In this document: positions 10,454-22,379 of the stretch, in pieces
How positions within the stretch are numbered: the stretch's first letter is position 1
Layout: each line of letters begins with the position of its first letter
Origin: Pseudoneurospora amorphoporcata
Lineage: Eukaryota > Ascomycota > Sordariomycetes > Sordariales > Sordariaceae
DNA length: 64,000 nucleotides
Reading direction: 5' to 3'
Assembly (NCBI GenBank): GCA_033297205.1
Contig: MU859120.1
Location: 1-64,000 of the forward strand
Notes under the pieces: generated by a model
The model's database searches: none
What the model saw: the letters and a program-made list of their open reading frames with translations, nothing else
Told to the model about the DNA's origin: nothing
Made by a program: the position numbers and the translations under genes

Positions 10454-12332
10454 TATATCGACGCTCCTGGTAATGAACATATTCGCCTACCTAGACCTTG
10501 GTATTTGTTGAAGAACATCATCCCATTTACGTCTACATTCTGGTTTTTGTTAGTCTTTCATATCATCGATATCTTGTATCTTTAGCCCATAAGGCCAAGA
10601 GGTAAGCCAAATGCTCGATGGAGCGATAACCTTGATTGAGAAGATACCGTAGCTGTGATGACTTCAAGAGATCCGACCTCGCACCGGAGCAACATAATTT
10701 GGTGAACTCCGAGCCTTGCTCTGTCTTGACCTAACCGGAGACGAGTCGGGTCAGTGGAAAATGGCGGGCGTAGCGGTACGTGACTTGTGTGATTCAAGGC
10801 TCACCAAAAATGCAGGTCACCCGGAACCCAATGTTGTACTACTCCCCGCCATTAGTCAGACGGTCGATTTTGAAGACCTGACGAGTATCGCTGGTCAACC
10901 GCAGCTGAGGCCTTCCGGCCCCAGTAATTCAAAACGAAGGCGCCGACGGAAAGGGCACCAGAGGTGTTGCTTACGTCCAAAACCCCAAGCACCCAAATAG
11001 TTGACTGATATTCGTGGATTCTCGGTGGGGTAGTGTGTTCATTGTTTGAACCCTACGGATTGTCGGTGTGACAGTTTCTCAGCAGTACTAGGTTAGAGGT
11101 ACCTTAAACAGCACAAGGGATTCTCAGGGTCGTGAATCCACATGGTTGTGGTGACATGGAGGCACAGGTGAAGTTCCACTGGCAGGCATATGATCGTGGT
11201 ACTCAACACGGACAACTCGATGACTTTCGGCGCAGAGATATCTTTAAGCATCAGCTCGAATGAACTCTTGGCTCATCATAGACAGATCGTTTGAGTTCAG
11301 TTTTGCGAGGCCCTTTTGTCGGGTTGAACCTGATCGCAAGAACCGTGCCCGATGTCACGGCGAAGCTGACATTCAAGGCGTTCCATCTTCGCCCTCCCCC
11401 ACTGCGGCCATAACCGTTGACCCAACATGACAAACTCCAAAGTACCCTGTAAAGAGTTGACAGGCGTGCTGTGCTGGGGTTCCAAGTTCCATGCAGTTAC
11501 ACAACCGTCCAATCACCGGCTGACCGGCAGTAATAGTGGATCCCTGTTTGGGTTGACATCACCGGGAATGGAAGTTGTCACCAAAGTCTTCTTGTCACGG
11601 TTAAGTCGAAAAGGAAGGCGCCAGCAGAAACCCGTCATAGCTCAATTGCCTGTTCCAATCCCGTCGAAGCCCGCTGTTTCAAGAACGTTCGCTCCTGTAT
11701 TTGTCGTTTCTGTTTCTAGATACAAGTACCTCCTCGTCACTATTCCGATACTTCCTGAGCAGCAGTGGTACGTCGTCGTCTCTCTAGCGGTCCCGTCGTC
11801 GACATCCACGTTCGAGTGTAGGGCTTCAATGATCACAACCCCAAGTCGCACTGCCTTCAATGACCTGATTCGAGAGGTGCCACGGCTTTTGCGTCTTGAC
11901 GTGGATCCGAACATCTGTTGCTCCTGCTGCCGTCCAATTCCCAGCTAGGCCGCCTGCCTGCTGCATCGCAACCGAATTGCCATTGCGCCCGTGCTCGCCT
12001 GCTTGGCTCTAACTCACGTCATTTCTTTCATCCCAAGATCACCACACTTTCTGCGCCAGGCACAGACCGGCTATCTTCGATCCCATACTACAAATTCATC
12101 TACGCGAAGCTTCTTTCAGCTTGCGCGGAGCTAAAGTCGCCTGTTCCACTAATTGATTAGGAACGTGGTTTCCGTCTTGTTCAGTTAGCTTCCCTGGGCA
12201 GAGGGGATCCATTCATTCAGTCCAACCAACAATCATCCACCAGCCACCCACCTAGTCACCTACAGATTCATCGAAGACGGGATTCAAGACGAACAACTCC
12301 ACCGACCGTGTCGCGAACTGCTGACCAATACC
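10454..12332. other. Intergenic upstream of the CorA/Mnr2-like gene
   Basis: About 1.9 kb with no supported gene. Open frames up to 173 codons (11427-11948, plus) lack recognisable domains and are overlapped by an antisense frame. The last 200 bases are C/A-rich leader-like sequence before the 12333 ATG. Confidence 0.45.
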
Positions 12333-14929
12333 ATGGATGAAGATATCCCCCCACGGCACAATGCCTCAGTGTCGAACTCGGGGGCATCCGCCGGCCAACC
12401 TCCCCAGAACCAACCATCCCGGAGAAGAAAAAACCACAGAGCGGGCAAGAAGAAGAAGAACAGAAGAAAGTCTTTCGGCGTCACCTCAGAGGATATGGTT
12501 CAGGAGAGCATGAATGATGAGGTTCTTGCGGAAGCCAGAAACGGCTTTTATTCACACCCCGGAAACAACTTCAGCAACACCAGCATTGATAGCGAGGCGC
12601 TTTTAGATCATAGGTAAGTTTATGTCACCTTCGACTATTTGTTTGGTAAATGCTTACCTATGCTATGTTTATAGAGAACAACAACCATTCTTACGACCCA
12701 GACGGCCGTCGATGTTAGTGACGCAAAGTTCGCATTTGACAACACCACCGGTCGCAAGCAGGCTTAAAATAGTGGTGGCCAGCAGCAACAACAGCGAAGA
12801 TGAAAACGAAGGAGCACCCCTTCTCTCCAGTTCCGCATTTCAAAGAAGCGAAGGCTATACAGGTTATGGTTCTAACGACACCGCGCGGAGGGCCTCAGTC
12901 GCCAGTCGTCGTGAATCGAGCAGGGACAGCAGCAAGAAGAGGCGGGTCACATCACTTGGCGCAACCGGCACAGAAGGCTATAATGTCAACTATCCTCCAT
13001 CAGTCCCTGGAAGTCCTCTTATACGCGCGACTGATCGCAATATGAGCATGAGCTTTGGCGACATCATGCTGCGGGGCGACATCGACTCCATGCCAAATTC
13101 CCCTGGCAGGCGAACACTGAACGAAGAGAGCAACTTGGGAGGATCCTTGGAGCGACGACATACAATTGCACTACAAGCTGAGGAGGATGTATGCTTTCCC
13201 CAGGATGGCCTTTCTGAAATTGCTGACGAGGATCTTCGCACTCGTGATCCCACCGCATATCGTATGAAGAGAAGACGGCGCGGAAAATGGCCGGATCTCG
13301 CTATCCTGGAGGAATGGAGCAGATTTGAAAAGGAAGGCAGAAGCGAGGAGCGCCGCGCAAAGAAGATAACGGAACCTCAGTTGATTAATGGACGACTAAG
13401 GCCAGTCCACCGTGGTTGGTACCGGGCCCAGGAGGAGGCTCCTTATCGCTTCACATACTTCAACGAAGAGTTCCAGAGTACCATCCACAGCCAAAGTATT
13501 TCAGAACTGGTCCAACCAGGAGGCTCCTTCAGGGAACTGTTCATCCCTGACCCACCACTTCTTTCCGACTCTTCTGATGACGAAGACGACGAAGAAGATC
13601 AGCATCATATCGGTCTGGATGAAGTGCTGGGAGGCCAGAATGGTGACCCAAGGATTCCAAGCCGACAGCCATCGCTTGCTACCACTACCCAAGGCTACTT
13701 TGACGCTCGAAGAGATCGTGGATCGAACGGCGGAACAGCATTCAGCGAGTCGAAACGTACATCAGGAGAGCATACGCCAACAGACGCCAAGTCTCCGGAA
13801 CGTTCCAAGTCGCCACCAACGGAAAAGACGAGCAAGCCGCCAAGATACGGAGACAGGCCAGTGTGGTGGCTGGATATCTATAGTCCGACCGAACAGGAGA
13901 TGAAGATCATCTCAAAAGCATTCGGCATCCATCCACTCACAGCGGAAGATATCATGGTCCAGGAAGCCCGCGAAAAGGTTGAACTTTTCCGGCACTATTA
14001 CTTCGTCAACTACCGCTCCTTCGACCAGGATTCAACAAGTGACAACTTTTTGGAGCCCGTCAACATGTATGTGGTCGTGTTCCGCGAGGGTGTACTAAGC
14101 TTCCACTTCTCTCTCACGCCGCACCCGGCCAACGTACGTCGACGGATTCGTCAGCTGCGCGACTACCTTATCCTGTCATCGGACTGGATATCGTACGCTA
14201 TTATCGACGACATCACCGATGTTTTTGGTCCGCTCATTCAGAATATTGAGGATGAAGTCGACGATATCGACGATGCCATTTTAAGACTGCATTCGGAGGA
14301 CGACCCAAATTCGTCAACGGATAATCTCGGAGAGAAGTCCGACGCCGGCGACGCAACATCGGCGGAAGCTGGACGCGACATGCTTAGACGCGTGGGCGAC
14401 TGCCGCAAAAAGGTCATGTCGCTCTACAGGTTGCTCGGCAACAAGGCCGACGTCATCAAGGGGTTCGCAAAGCGCTGCAATGAGCATTGGGAGGTGGCGC
14501 CTCGGTCGGAGATTGGCCTATACTTGGGTGACATTCAGGATCATATTGTGACCATGACTTCGAACCTGAGTCACTATGAGAAGTAAGTACCTACCTAGTT
14601 TCTCAAGAGGTTCAAACCCAATATTCAAGATACTAACACACCACACAACCAGAATCCTAGCACGCTCCCATGCCAACTACCTAGCGCAAATCAACATCCG
14701 CATGAACGAGCGACAAGAGCAGACAGCCGACGTCCTCGGCAAACTCACCGTCCTGGGTACCATTGTGCTCCCCATGAACATTGTTACCGGTCTCTGGGGT
14801 ATGAACGTCTGGGTCCCCGGCCAGGGGAACGACGGCGACCTCAAGTGGTTCATTGCCATCACAGCAGGATTGTTGTTCTTTGGGTTTGGTTGCTACTTCA
14901 TTGCGAAGCGGGTGTATAAGATTGTGTAA
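12333..14929 (+). CDS. CorA-family Mg2+ transporter, Mnr2/Alr-like
   Basis: Exons 12333-12613, 12675-14582 and 14653-14929 give 821 aa; all phases agree. A long, charged, low-complexity cytosolic N-terminus (basic KKKKNRRK near residue 40, Ser/Arg- and acid-rich parts to about 480) precedes the CorA core. The core includes PVWWLDIYSPTEQEM, HPLTAEDI and YFVNYRSF. The signature GMN is at residues 779-781, closing the first membrane helix (about 762-782). A second helix follows at about 795-818 (WFIAITAGLLFFGFGCYF). CorA proteins form pentameric Mg2+ channels. The large N-terminus fits eukaryotic Alr1/Mnr2 types, which act at the plasma membrane or vacuole. The location cannot be decided from sequence. 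Confidence 0.9.
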
Positions 14930-15501
14930 AGAGGCTGGCAAGCAAGTTGATGGTTTTGGGAGGATGAACAGGACTTATGAAGTATATGGGTATGGGTTAA
15001 CGATTATTTTTTACGAACGATAAACGTCGAAAGCGGACGTACTTATATAACATGACAGCGTTTTGGTTTTTAAAGGGAATGGGGAAGAGAAACAGACAGA
15101 AAGAAGGCGTTGGTGAGCGGTCACGGTGGTTTGGCTTATTGAGATGGACTGTCTGTCTTTTCTGCGTGGTTGGGTAGATAAATAGTTTATAGTGATAAAA
15201 GTCAACGTTAGAAGAAGTCTTTGTTTCACACATTGTTGCCCTAGAAAGCTTCAAATGCATGTCTACCACCTAATCAAAGCTGTGCTAAATGTGCAATACC
15301 CCAAAAACCTCACGCTGTTGAACAGCTTCGGCTTTCAAAGCGTAGCTCTAAAACTCACTGCTAATATTCATCCTTTTCTATTAAACCTTTGCAATGCTCC
15401 CATTTAGCGTGTGAAAACCGACTGCCGCCACCATAACGCCTGACCAGCCTATACAAGAATGCATGATAAGAGAAAATCAAAAACATGACCCTTTGATGTT
15501 G
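14930..15501. other. Convergent 3' intergenic
   Basis: Spacer between the ends of the CorA/Mnr2-like gene and the CstF-64 gene. It holds only short open frames. Confidence 0.5.
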
Positions 15502-16689
15502 TTAACGCAGACCCTGAGCAGCAAACTGAGCGCGAATCGCCAAAACCTGCTGCCTTTCCGGCTCAGCTAACTGATCAACCGTCTCCTGTGGAAGTTCCAA
15601 AATAGCACGGATCATCGAGTCTGGATCCATCGCAGGGGTGGCTGCAGCCGGAGCCGGGACAGGAGCAGCGGCGACAGGTGGTGCTGCGTAACCGCCAGCA
15701 GCGGGACCGGGGGCGACAGGCGGGGTGGCTGTGGCGCCGGGGTAGGCACCGTACAGAGCACCGCCCATGGGGTTGGGGACGCCCACGGGGGCACCCATAG
15801 GAGGAGGAGCAGCAGCAGCAGCACCCGGGTTCTCGAGAACCGAGTTAATGGCGTCCGGCGAAACCAGGCCCATGATAAGGAGCGCTTGGAAGATCGCGTA
15901 GCTCAGCTGGGGTGCTTGGTTGAGAAGCTCCGTGGCGCGAGCAGGATCGTTCGTCGCCAACGTCTTCATCTGCTGGAGGATGTCGAGGAGCTGAGCCGGG
16001 GGCAAGGTATTGAGCGTGCGGGAGATCGCGTCGGTGCAGCTGACGTCTGGGGGGAGGTCTTTGCCCTGGGGCAACGGGCCGAGAGCAGGAGGGGCGGCGC
16101 TGGCAGGGGGGGCGGCGTTGTAGCCTCCGCCGTTGGGGGGTTGAGCGTTGTAGCCACCGGAGGCGTTCTGGTTCGGCTGAGCCGAGTCCTGGTCAGTGAA
16201 CTAGTTGTGAAAGAAGAGTCAGTTACAGTTCCTGGTGTCATACTCCGCCATCACGGTCTCTACCGCCGTCTTCATCACTAACAGTCTCGTTGCTGAAATC
16301 GACACGCAGCTTGCGGCCCATGATCTCGTGGTCGTTCAAGTTTCGTACGGCTGATGCGGCGGAATCTGGAGATCGGGAGGAGGTAGTCAGTGTGTGCGCG
16401 GGAGAAGGAGACATTGCATAAAGAGGGACACGCACCGTAATCGGGGAACTCTGCGAACCCAAAACCCTTAGGCCTTCCGGTCTCGCGATCATAGACAAGG
16501 CGGAAGTTAAGAACCCGTCCGGCGCCGCTAAAGATTTCGGTAATCTGCTCTTCGGTGAGGCCTGGATTGTTCCAGTTAGTAGGTGGGCTTTCATAGATGA
16601 TCGTCGTCCGATCTGGAAGAGCTGGTTGTTTGCGTACCATAGGGAATGTTTCCCACGAAGACCACACGTGAAGGTTGGCGTGTCGACAT
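15502..16689 (-). CDS. CstF-64/Rna15, cleavage stimulation factor RNA-binding subunit
   Basis: Exons 16638-16689, 16436-16561, 16244-16365 and 15502-16200 (minus) total 999 nt, 332 aa. An N-terminal RRM (about residues 7-90) carries RNP2 VVFVGNIPYG and RNP1 KGFGFAEF. After a Gln/Gly/Pro-rich linker comes the hinge domain (about 147-215, LPPDVSCTDAISRTLNTL). Then follow a Pro/Ala/Gly-rich stretch and the short C-terminal three-helix domain (292-332, DPDSMIRAILELPQETVDQL). The protein binds GU/U-rich RNA downstream of poly(A) sites and pairs with CstF-77/Rna14 in 3'-end processing. The third intron is only 43 nt (GTATGA..CTAG, branch ACTGAC). Confidence 0.9.
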
Positions 16690-17612
16690 GGCGATTTGGC
16701 GCGTTCACTCTTTCAACAAAACTGTTGTACGGAGCGCAAAGTCTAAGCAGTCGCGCTACTGAGGATGGAGAGACACAACTTATGCTGCGTGAGTCTGACT
16801 GCGAGCTGTGTGGGCCGATCGAATTGGAATCACTAAGCGAACCAGATGTTGGAAAGGTGGGAGATGGACAACCAAGAACTGGGAAGGATCGATGCGAACA
16901 ATAGGGACTGCGCAGGAACAGCGAACTTTTGGCAGATAGATGAGATGGAAGTTAACACAGTCGTAGTTGACTACCTGAGGTACACCGTAGCAATTGGGTC
17001 CTCTTTAGCCTTGCTCTTCAATTCAAAGCCCCTAGCCTGCTGCGAAAACCGTCGAATTATAGAAGGGGTGTTTCTGGTTGTGACGTGATCAAAGTGAAAT
17101 TGGAAAGATGTCCTGGGAATGGAGTCAACTCTTGGTGGTTGGAGATGGAAGTTTGTGTTCTGGATTTGCAGATGTCAAAAATTGGAGCCTTCCGTCTGTC
17201 GCTGCCGCTTGCGAGACGTTTGGAACGCAGGGGCTACGTCGCGGGGGTGGATACATGGCCCGAGCTCCAATCCATCAAGGTCGCGACAAGTGAGCTACCC
17301 ACGTGAGCGCATGGTCTGTGCTTGACCAGGCGAGGCAGGCGGTAAAGTTGGGCCAGCGGGGACCAAGCAAATGGAATGGCAGGTGGATTTTACGTACGTA
17401 GTGATGCGCCCCAGCAACGGGCTGCGCACGCTTGCGGTCCTGCCTGTGAGTGGTCTTTAGCTCCGGAGCTCAGTGAGGACGAAATCGAAAAGCTCGGGCA
17501 AGCTAGGTATCGTGACGACTTCATCCCCATTTCCCCACTACCTCCGTCAACCAACCTAGGCATCCTACTCCAAACCACCACTGGGCCGCCTATTATTTCA
17601 CAACAGCCCACC
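16690..17612. other. Divergent promoter region of CstF-64 and PHB2
   Basis: About 0.9 kb shared upstream region. No gene is supported. An in-frame open stretch before 17613 (from 17376) is not needed, because prohibitin starts at MSNNPYQD. Confidence 0.5.
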
Positions 17613-18669
17613 ATGTCGAACAACCCATATCAGGATCTCCTGAACAAGATCCAGCAGACTGCCCGGTCGCGCGGCGGCGGTTTCCCTGGCGGCAGGCCGC
17701 CCATGCCTCCCCGCGGTTTGGGTCCTGCTTTGACCGGTTTCGCCCTTCTTGGTGGTGGTGCCTGGGTCCTTTCCAACTCCATCTTCAACGTCGATGGTGG
17801 TCACAGAGCGATTAAGTACAGGAGAATTAGTGGTGTTAGCAAGGAGATCTATGGTGAAGGTTCGCCTGCTCTCTCCGCACGGCCTCGATATTGCTGGATT
17901 TCCAGTTTTCTGACAAGTTGAATAGGAACCCATCTTATGATCCCCTGGTTCGAGACCCCCGTTACCTACGATGTCCGCGCGAAGCCCAGAAACGTTGCCT
18001 CCTTGACCGGTACCAAGGATTTGCAGATGGTCAACATTACCTGCCGTGTTCTCTCGAGACCCGAAATTACGGCTTTGCCCCAGATTTACCGTACCCTTGG
18101 TACTGATTACGACGAGCGTGTCCTTCCTTCGATCGTCAACGAGGTTCTCAAGAGTGTTGTCGCGCAGTTCAACGCCAGTCAATTGATCACCCAGAGAGAG
18201 ATGGTTGCCAGGCTTGTTCGCGAGAACCTCGCAAGGCGTGCGGCCCGCTTCAACATCCTGTTGGACGATGTCTCGCTTACAGTACGTTTACCGCACGAGT
18301 CCGTATTGTGTCATGGATTATTGTTGGCTAACCATATTCTAGCATCTCGCTTTCTCCCCCGAATTCACAGCGGCAGTAGAGGCCAAGCAGGTCGCACAGC
18401 AAGATGCGCAGCGCGCAGCATTCGTTGTCGACAAGGCGCGTCAAGAGAAGCAGGCTATGGTGGTCAAGGCTCAGGGTGAGGCTCGCTCTGCGGAGCTCAT
18501 TGGTGAGGCCATCAAGAAGAGCAAGGCGTATGTGGAGTTGAAGAAGCTGGAGAACGCGCGTGCCATTGCGAACATTATCCAGGAGGCTGGCGGCAGGAAC
18601 AGGCTGCTCCTTGATTCTGAGGGCCTGGGCCTCAACGTTTTCGAGGATCGCAGGACCAAGGACAACTAA
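17613..18669 (+). CDS. PHB2: Prohibitin-2, mitochondrial inner-membrane scaffold
   Basis: Exons 17613-17859, 17926-18281 and 18343-18669 give 309 aa with matching phases. The N-terminus is Gly/Arg/Pro-rich, then a single hydrophobic anchor (GLGPALTGFALLGGGAWVL, about 35-53). The PHB/SPFH domain follows (GHRAIKYRRISGVSKEIYGEGTH... to about 215), then a coiled coil to about 285 (EARSAELIGEAIKKSKAY). It forms ring assemblies with prohibitin-1 in the inner mitochondrial membrane and holds m-AAA proteases and nascent membrane proteins. The longer N-terminus relative to PHB1 and the sequence HLMIPWFETPVTYDVR mark it as PHB2. An ATG at 17376 is in frame upstream, but its sequence is unlike prohibitin. 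Confidence 0.93.
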
Positions 18670-19587
18670 GCTGGGACCTTTGGACATCGGAAGAGGAGCA
18701 TGAGATGACGGATAAAATCTCCGCTGTATATGTATCTTATGGATGTGACGGAAACCCCAGGTGTACAACAGACTCTAATGAACTATCGGAAAGGCCGGAT
18801 TTAGCGATGATCTTCAGGAAAGGAGCTTTCGCAAAAGATACACATTGAACATCTTCTCATCAAAAGGCTCTTATTGGTGTGAAGACATCTTCTCTGTTGT
18901 TGATACCAAGCGGTTATTCAACCTGGCGCGGATGACGCTGCGTGGTGGATCACTTCAATATACCGATACAGAATCATGTGCAGAAATGCAGCGCAGGAAC
19001 AATGGTGGTTCAACGGCCCCCACCTGGGGAGGGAATAAAACACAGAATTAAGGAACTTCAGTTCAGCATAAGCCCAATATCTGAAAGTCGGCCGCAATAT
19101 CATCAGTTCATCCCCATGCCTCGAGGTGACTGGCCGTTGACCTCGGAGCACCTGCACTGTCGAAGCTACCGAAGCTGCCCCGGCAACCAGAAGGGGTATC
19201 AAAACAACAGAAGCCAGGCTGCCCCGTCCACAGCGGCTACCGTCCCCAACGACCCCTAGGCAGTCTCGTCCTACCGCCAACCGCGCCGGTAGCGCATGCC
19301 CCACCACGAGTTACCTTCCCGTTGAGCCGTCATTGCCCCCCTCCTCCCGGCTCGTCAACAGTTGACCGTGACCGTTTTCCCCAATGACCAACTCAATTCC
19401 TTGAACCGCTCCATTACCAATATCAAACCATCCCGATTCAGTCAGCTTCTTGAGTCAACAAAAGCCTCGTATCCGCGCGCATAAAGAGACGACCAGATCC
19501 CCTCCGAGCTCCATCAACAAATTCCATCCATCCTATCACCCTGCGAAACGAACTCTCCTCCATCAAACCAGTCGCAAACTATTCAAA
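18670..19587. other. Intergenic between PHB2 and NEDD8
   Basis: 0.9 kb with no supported gene. The right half is pyrimidine- and CA-rich and ends in the NEDD8 leader. Confidence 0.5.
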
Positions 19588-20277
19588 ATGCAGATCAAGT
19601 GAGCTTTTCGACCTTTTCTTCTCCTCCGACAGTCGCAGAAATATGCATTGCGGCTGCATAGCTAGACCCGCGCCTTTGAGCTCGCGACTAGTCAGTCAGA
19701 AGCTAACATTTACTTTGTTCGCGACAGGGTCCGGACTCTTACAGGCAAGGAGATTGAGCTCGACATTGAGCCCGATACCAAGGTACGTCGGCTTGTCTTC
19801 TTTCGCCAATTTGCGCCCGCGCACGAGCGAGCAAATCAACGGCACGACAGTCCCAACTACGAAAAACCCTAAATCGATCGACGGTTACCACGATATGCTT
19901 TGCTCCCTCGGGCAATGACTACGATAACTACGAACTGGTCCCAGAACATCCGACTAATTGGGAACCACACACAGGTCGCCCACATCAAGGAGAAGGTCGA
20001 AGAGAAGGAGGGTATTCCTCCCGTACAGCAACGTCTGATTTTTGGCGGAAAGCAGATGTAAGTTCTGATTCAGCCTACCTACATCACACCATTTCCTATT
20101 TTGGGTTGGTAAAGGAGGAGGAAACCATAATATCGACAGCAGGAAGTAAGAAGTCGGTATCTGACACGAAAGCTCCATAAAAAAAAAAACAGGGTTGATG
20201 ACAAGACGGCAACCGATTACCAACTCGAGGGCGGCGCAACCCTCCATCTTGTTTTGGCTCTTAGAGGAGGGTGCTAG
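19588..20277 (+). CDS. NEDD8/Rub1 ubiquitin-like modifier
   Basis: Four coding exons, 19588-19598, 19728-19782, 19975-20057 and 20193-20277, total 234 nt and 77 aa. The protein reads MQIKVRTLTGKEIELDIEPDTKVAHIKEKV in pieces joined across the first two introns, and ends ALRGGC. NEDD8 rather than ubiquitin is shown by the GKEIELDIEP block and by Ala before Leu-Arg-Gly-Gly (residue 72; Arg in ubiquitin). It is conjugated to cullins through the E1 Ula1-Uba3 and the E2 Ubc12. The single residue after Gly-Gly (Cys) must be removed by a C-terminal hydrolase. The first coding exon is only 11 nt, so gene finders may miss it. Confidence 0.92.
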
Positions 20278-21092
20278 CTATGGAAAGCTCCGTGTAGTTC
20301 GAGAAACATACATACACAAAGATAATGAGATAACGACGTTTACCCAACAAAGCAACGGATTGGATGATACACATCGGTGGTGAAACACTCGCGTATGGAA
20401 GCTGTGGTGCTTTGGCGACTAGACTACCGGTCCCCTGGAGGTTGAGGACAGGATATGGTATCAGAAGAAAAAGAGAGGGACTTGAGTCAACTGCAAGGAT
20501 GGTAAACACTTGCCGTTGGGAAGCTTGTGCGGCGTGGGGAGAATATCTTCTTTTCACAGAAGACAGCTACTCAAATCACTAGGCAAGGTTCATTCAGAGC
20601 AGATGGGAGGATATGAGTCCACCAAAGTGTGTACCATTGTCACGCCGAAAAACCATATATCTCGCTGCTGATCCATCTCCCATTGTGGATTCGACCTGAG
20701 CCGTTGCGTTGTGTAGTAGTTCTGTTGCCCGAAGATAAATGCCCATTCCCATTAAAAGATCCCAAATAACCCAGAACGCCAAAAATGTTGATCCTCCAAA
20801 CCGTGGATATAGGACCGAGAACTTTCCTTCGTATTATGAAATCCCATCCCTTCCTTCTCTTTCGGCGCAAGCATATGTCCTACCCCATCTTGATCCCTTC
20901 TAAGCACCCCGACTCCGTAACTGCCCTCAGATCCTTCATTCCCAGCCATAAGCCTGCTTCTCGGATATCCCTCTTGGACCTCACGAGGATCCTTGATTCC
21001 CATCCATTTCGTTGCTCCTTCAGTATCCTTCTTTTAGACCTCACGAGGGTCTCTGCCTCCTAATCACAGCCCCATCCTTTGAGATACTCCTC
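20278..21092. other. Convergent 3' intergenic of NEDD8 and elongin A
   Basis: 0.8 kb with no supported gene. A short imperfect repeat (GACCTCACGAGG) occurs twice near 20970-21050. Confidence 0.5.
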
Positions 21093-22379
21093 TCAAACTC
21101 GACGAACTTTCTTTGCAGGCTTCATGAAAATGTCCACCTGCTTGCGCTTAGCCCCAGGCGGGCTTCCAGACGGACTAGCTGAAGTCGGTGATGCCGCAGG
21201 CTGAGGGCGTCTGGGATTGGATGAGCTGCTAGCATGTGATGTCGAAGCTGGAGGTCGACTGGTTGTAGCAGTGGGCCTAGCACTGGCAGCAGCGGCGGCT
21301 CGTGGTCGAGAGTTGGCACCAGGGCTGGCGGAAAGAAGACCACGTTTCTTGGGTGGGGGTGAAGCACTCTTGTGAGGGGGGTTGCCACCGTCTTCGTCGT
21401 CCATATCACCGAAAAGATCGTCCATATCATCGCCTGATGCACCCTTGTTGTTGTGCTGGATTTTGTCGTAATGGTGGTCGTCTTCATCGTCGTCAAAGCT
21501 CAACACGTTGGGAGCATGGTTGGAGCTGCTGCTACTTTTTCCTCCTCCGTTCTTGATCTGCAAAAGGCGGGCTTCTCGGTCTTTCTGTTGCCGCGAGCTT
21601 GTTGCGGGTCTGATGCGAGGGCCCTCGAGGACGGGGGCGGAATCTATGTCGAACTGGTTTTGGATTCGCTTCTCTTCAAGCAACCTTTCAGGGGCCTTGG
21701 TAAGCTCCGTCTTCCTGGCTAGGAGCATAACGGAAGGCTTGGCGAGTTTGCGGCGGTGTGCGTCTAACTTCGCCTCCCTGGTGGCCTTTTGCAGGAAGGT
21801 TGCTCTTTTCATGGGCGGATCTATGCTGGTCTTCAATCCACCAAAGCCGGCTCCGAATGAACGAGCCTTTGGGGCCGGTAGCCTGCGAGCGACCTGGGCA
21901 GAGACAATGGTGGTTGTGCGTGATGACTTTTGGTTGTTGACTGCGGCCATCGTGGCTCTGAGAGCCTCTGTGGCGGCTTCGTCTGACTCCTTCTGGAGTT
22001 TCCCGTACTTCTCGTAGACCTTGTGCCATGATCTTGGGTCGCTTGGTTCCCATCGGTGCTTGTTATGAAGAAGGCCGTACTTGCGTTGGATGAAGCGGCG
22101 CCAGTGTTCAGCGGTCAGCTCGCAGATCTCCTCGCCACTATGGAGTTCGATCGTGCGGAGGTGTTCTGGTGTTCTAACGGCTTTGAGGATTTGACTAGCG
22201 ATTTTTGGTGGCACGTCGTCCAGGCAGGCGATGTCCTGAACATTGTCGATGGCGAGCTTGAGAGCCATGTCGAGAAGTGAGCGTGGCCCAGGCATGGTGA
22301 GCGAAGTAAGGGGCTCTTCAAGGTTATGCTCAGGTAACGGGTAGAAGTCTGAGATTTGTCTAGTTGGCATCGAAACCAT
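21093..22379 (-). CDS. Elongin A-like transcription elongation factor
   Basis: A single open frame of 428 aa. An elongin A (SIII p110) domain lies at about residues 30-140, with a BC-box-like start (SLLDMALKLAIDNVQDIACL) and the helices ILKAVRTPEHLRTIELHSG and WRRFIQRKYG. The rest is low complexity: acidic DDDEDDHHYD and DDMDDLFGDMDDED, a long Ser/Ala/Pro-rich region, and a basic end (KKVRRV) that could serve nuclear import. Elongin A promotes RNA polymerase II elongation and, with elongin B/C and a cullin, can ubiquitinate stalled polymerase. The first ATG (22379) is used; ATGs at residues 4 and 29 are possible alternatives. Confidence 0.85.
   Translation of the reverse strand: MVSMPTRQISDFYPLPEHNLEEPLTSLTMPGPRSLLDMALKLAIDNVQDIACLDDVPPKIASQILKAVRTPEHLRTIELHSGEEICELTAEHWRRFIQRKYGLLHNKHRWEPSDPRSWHKVYEKYGKLQKESDEAATEALRATMAAVNNQKSSRTTTIVSAQVARRLPAPKARSFGAGFGGLKTSIDPPMKRATFLQKATREAKLDAHRRKLAKPSVMLLARKTELTKAPERLLEEKRIQNQFDIDSAPVLEGPRIRPATSSRQQKDREARLLQIKNGGGKSSSSSNHAPNVLSFDDDEDDHHYDKIQHNNKGASGDDMDDLFGDMDDEDGGNPPHKSASPPPKKRGLLSASPGANSRPRAAAAASARPTATTSRPPASTSHASSSSNPRRPQPAASPTSASPSGSPPGAKRKQVDIFMKPAKKVRRV

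Noticed and set aside
11427..11948. 173-codon plus-strand frame
   Set aside because: No family features and an antisense frame overlaps it. Probably leader or intergenic sequence of the Mg transporter gene.
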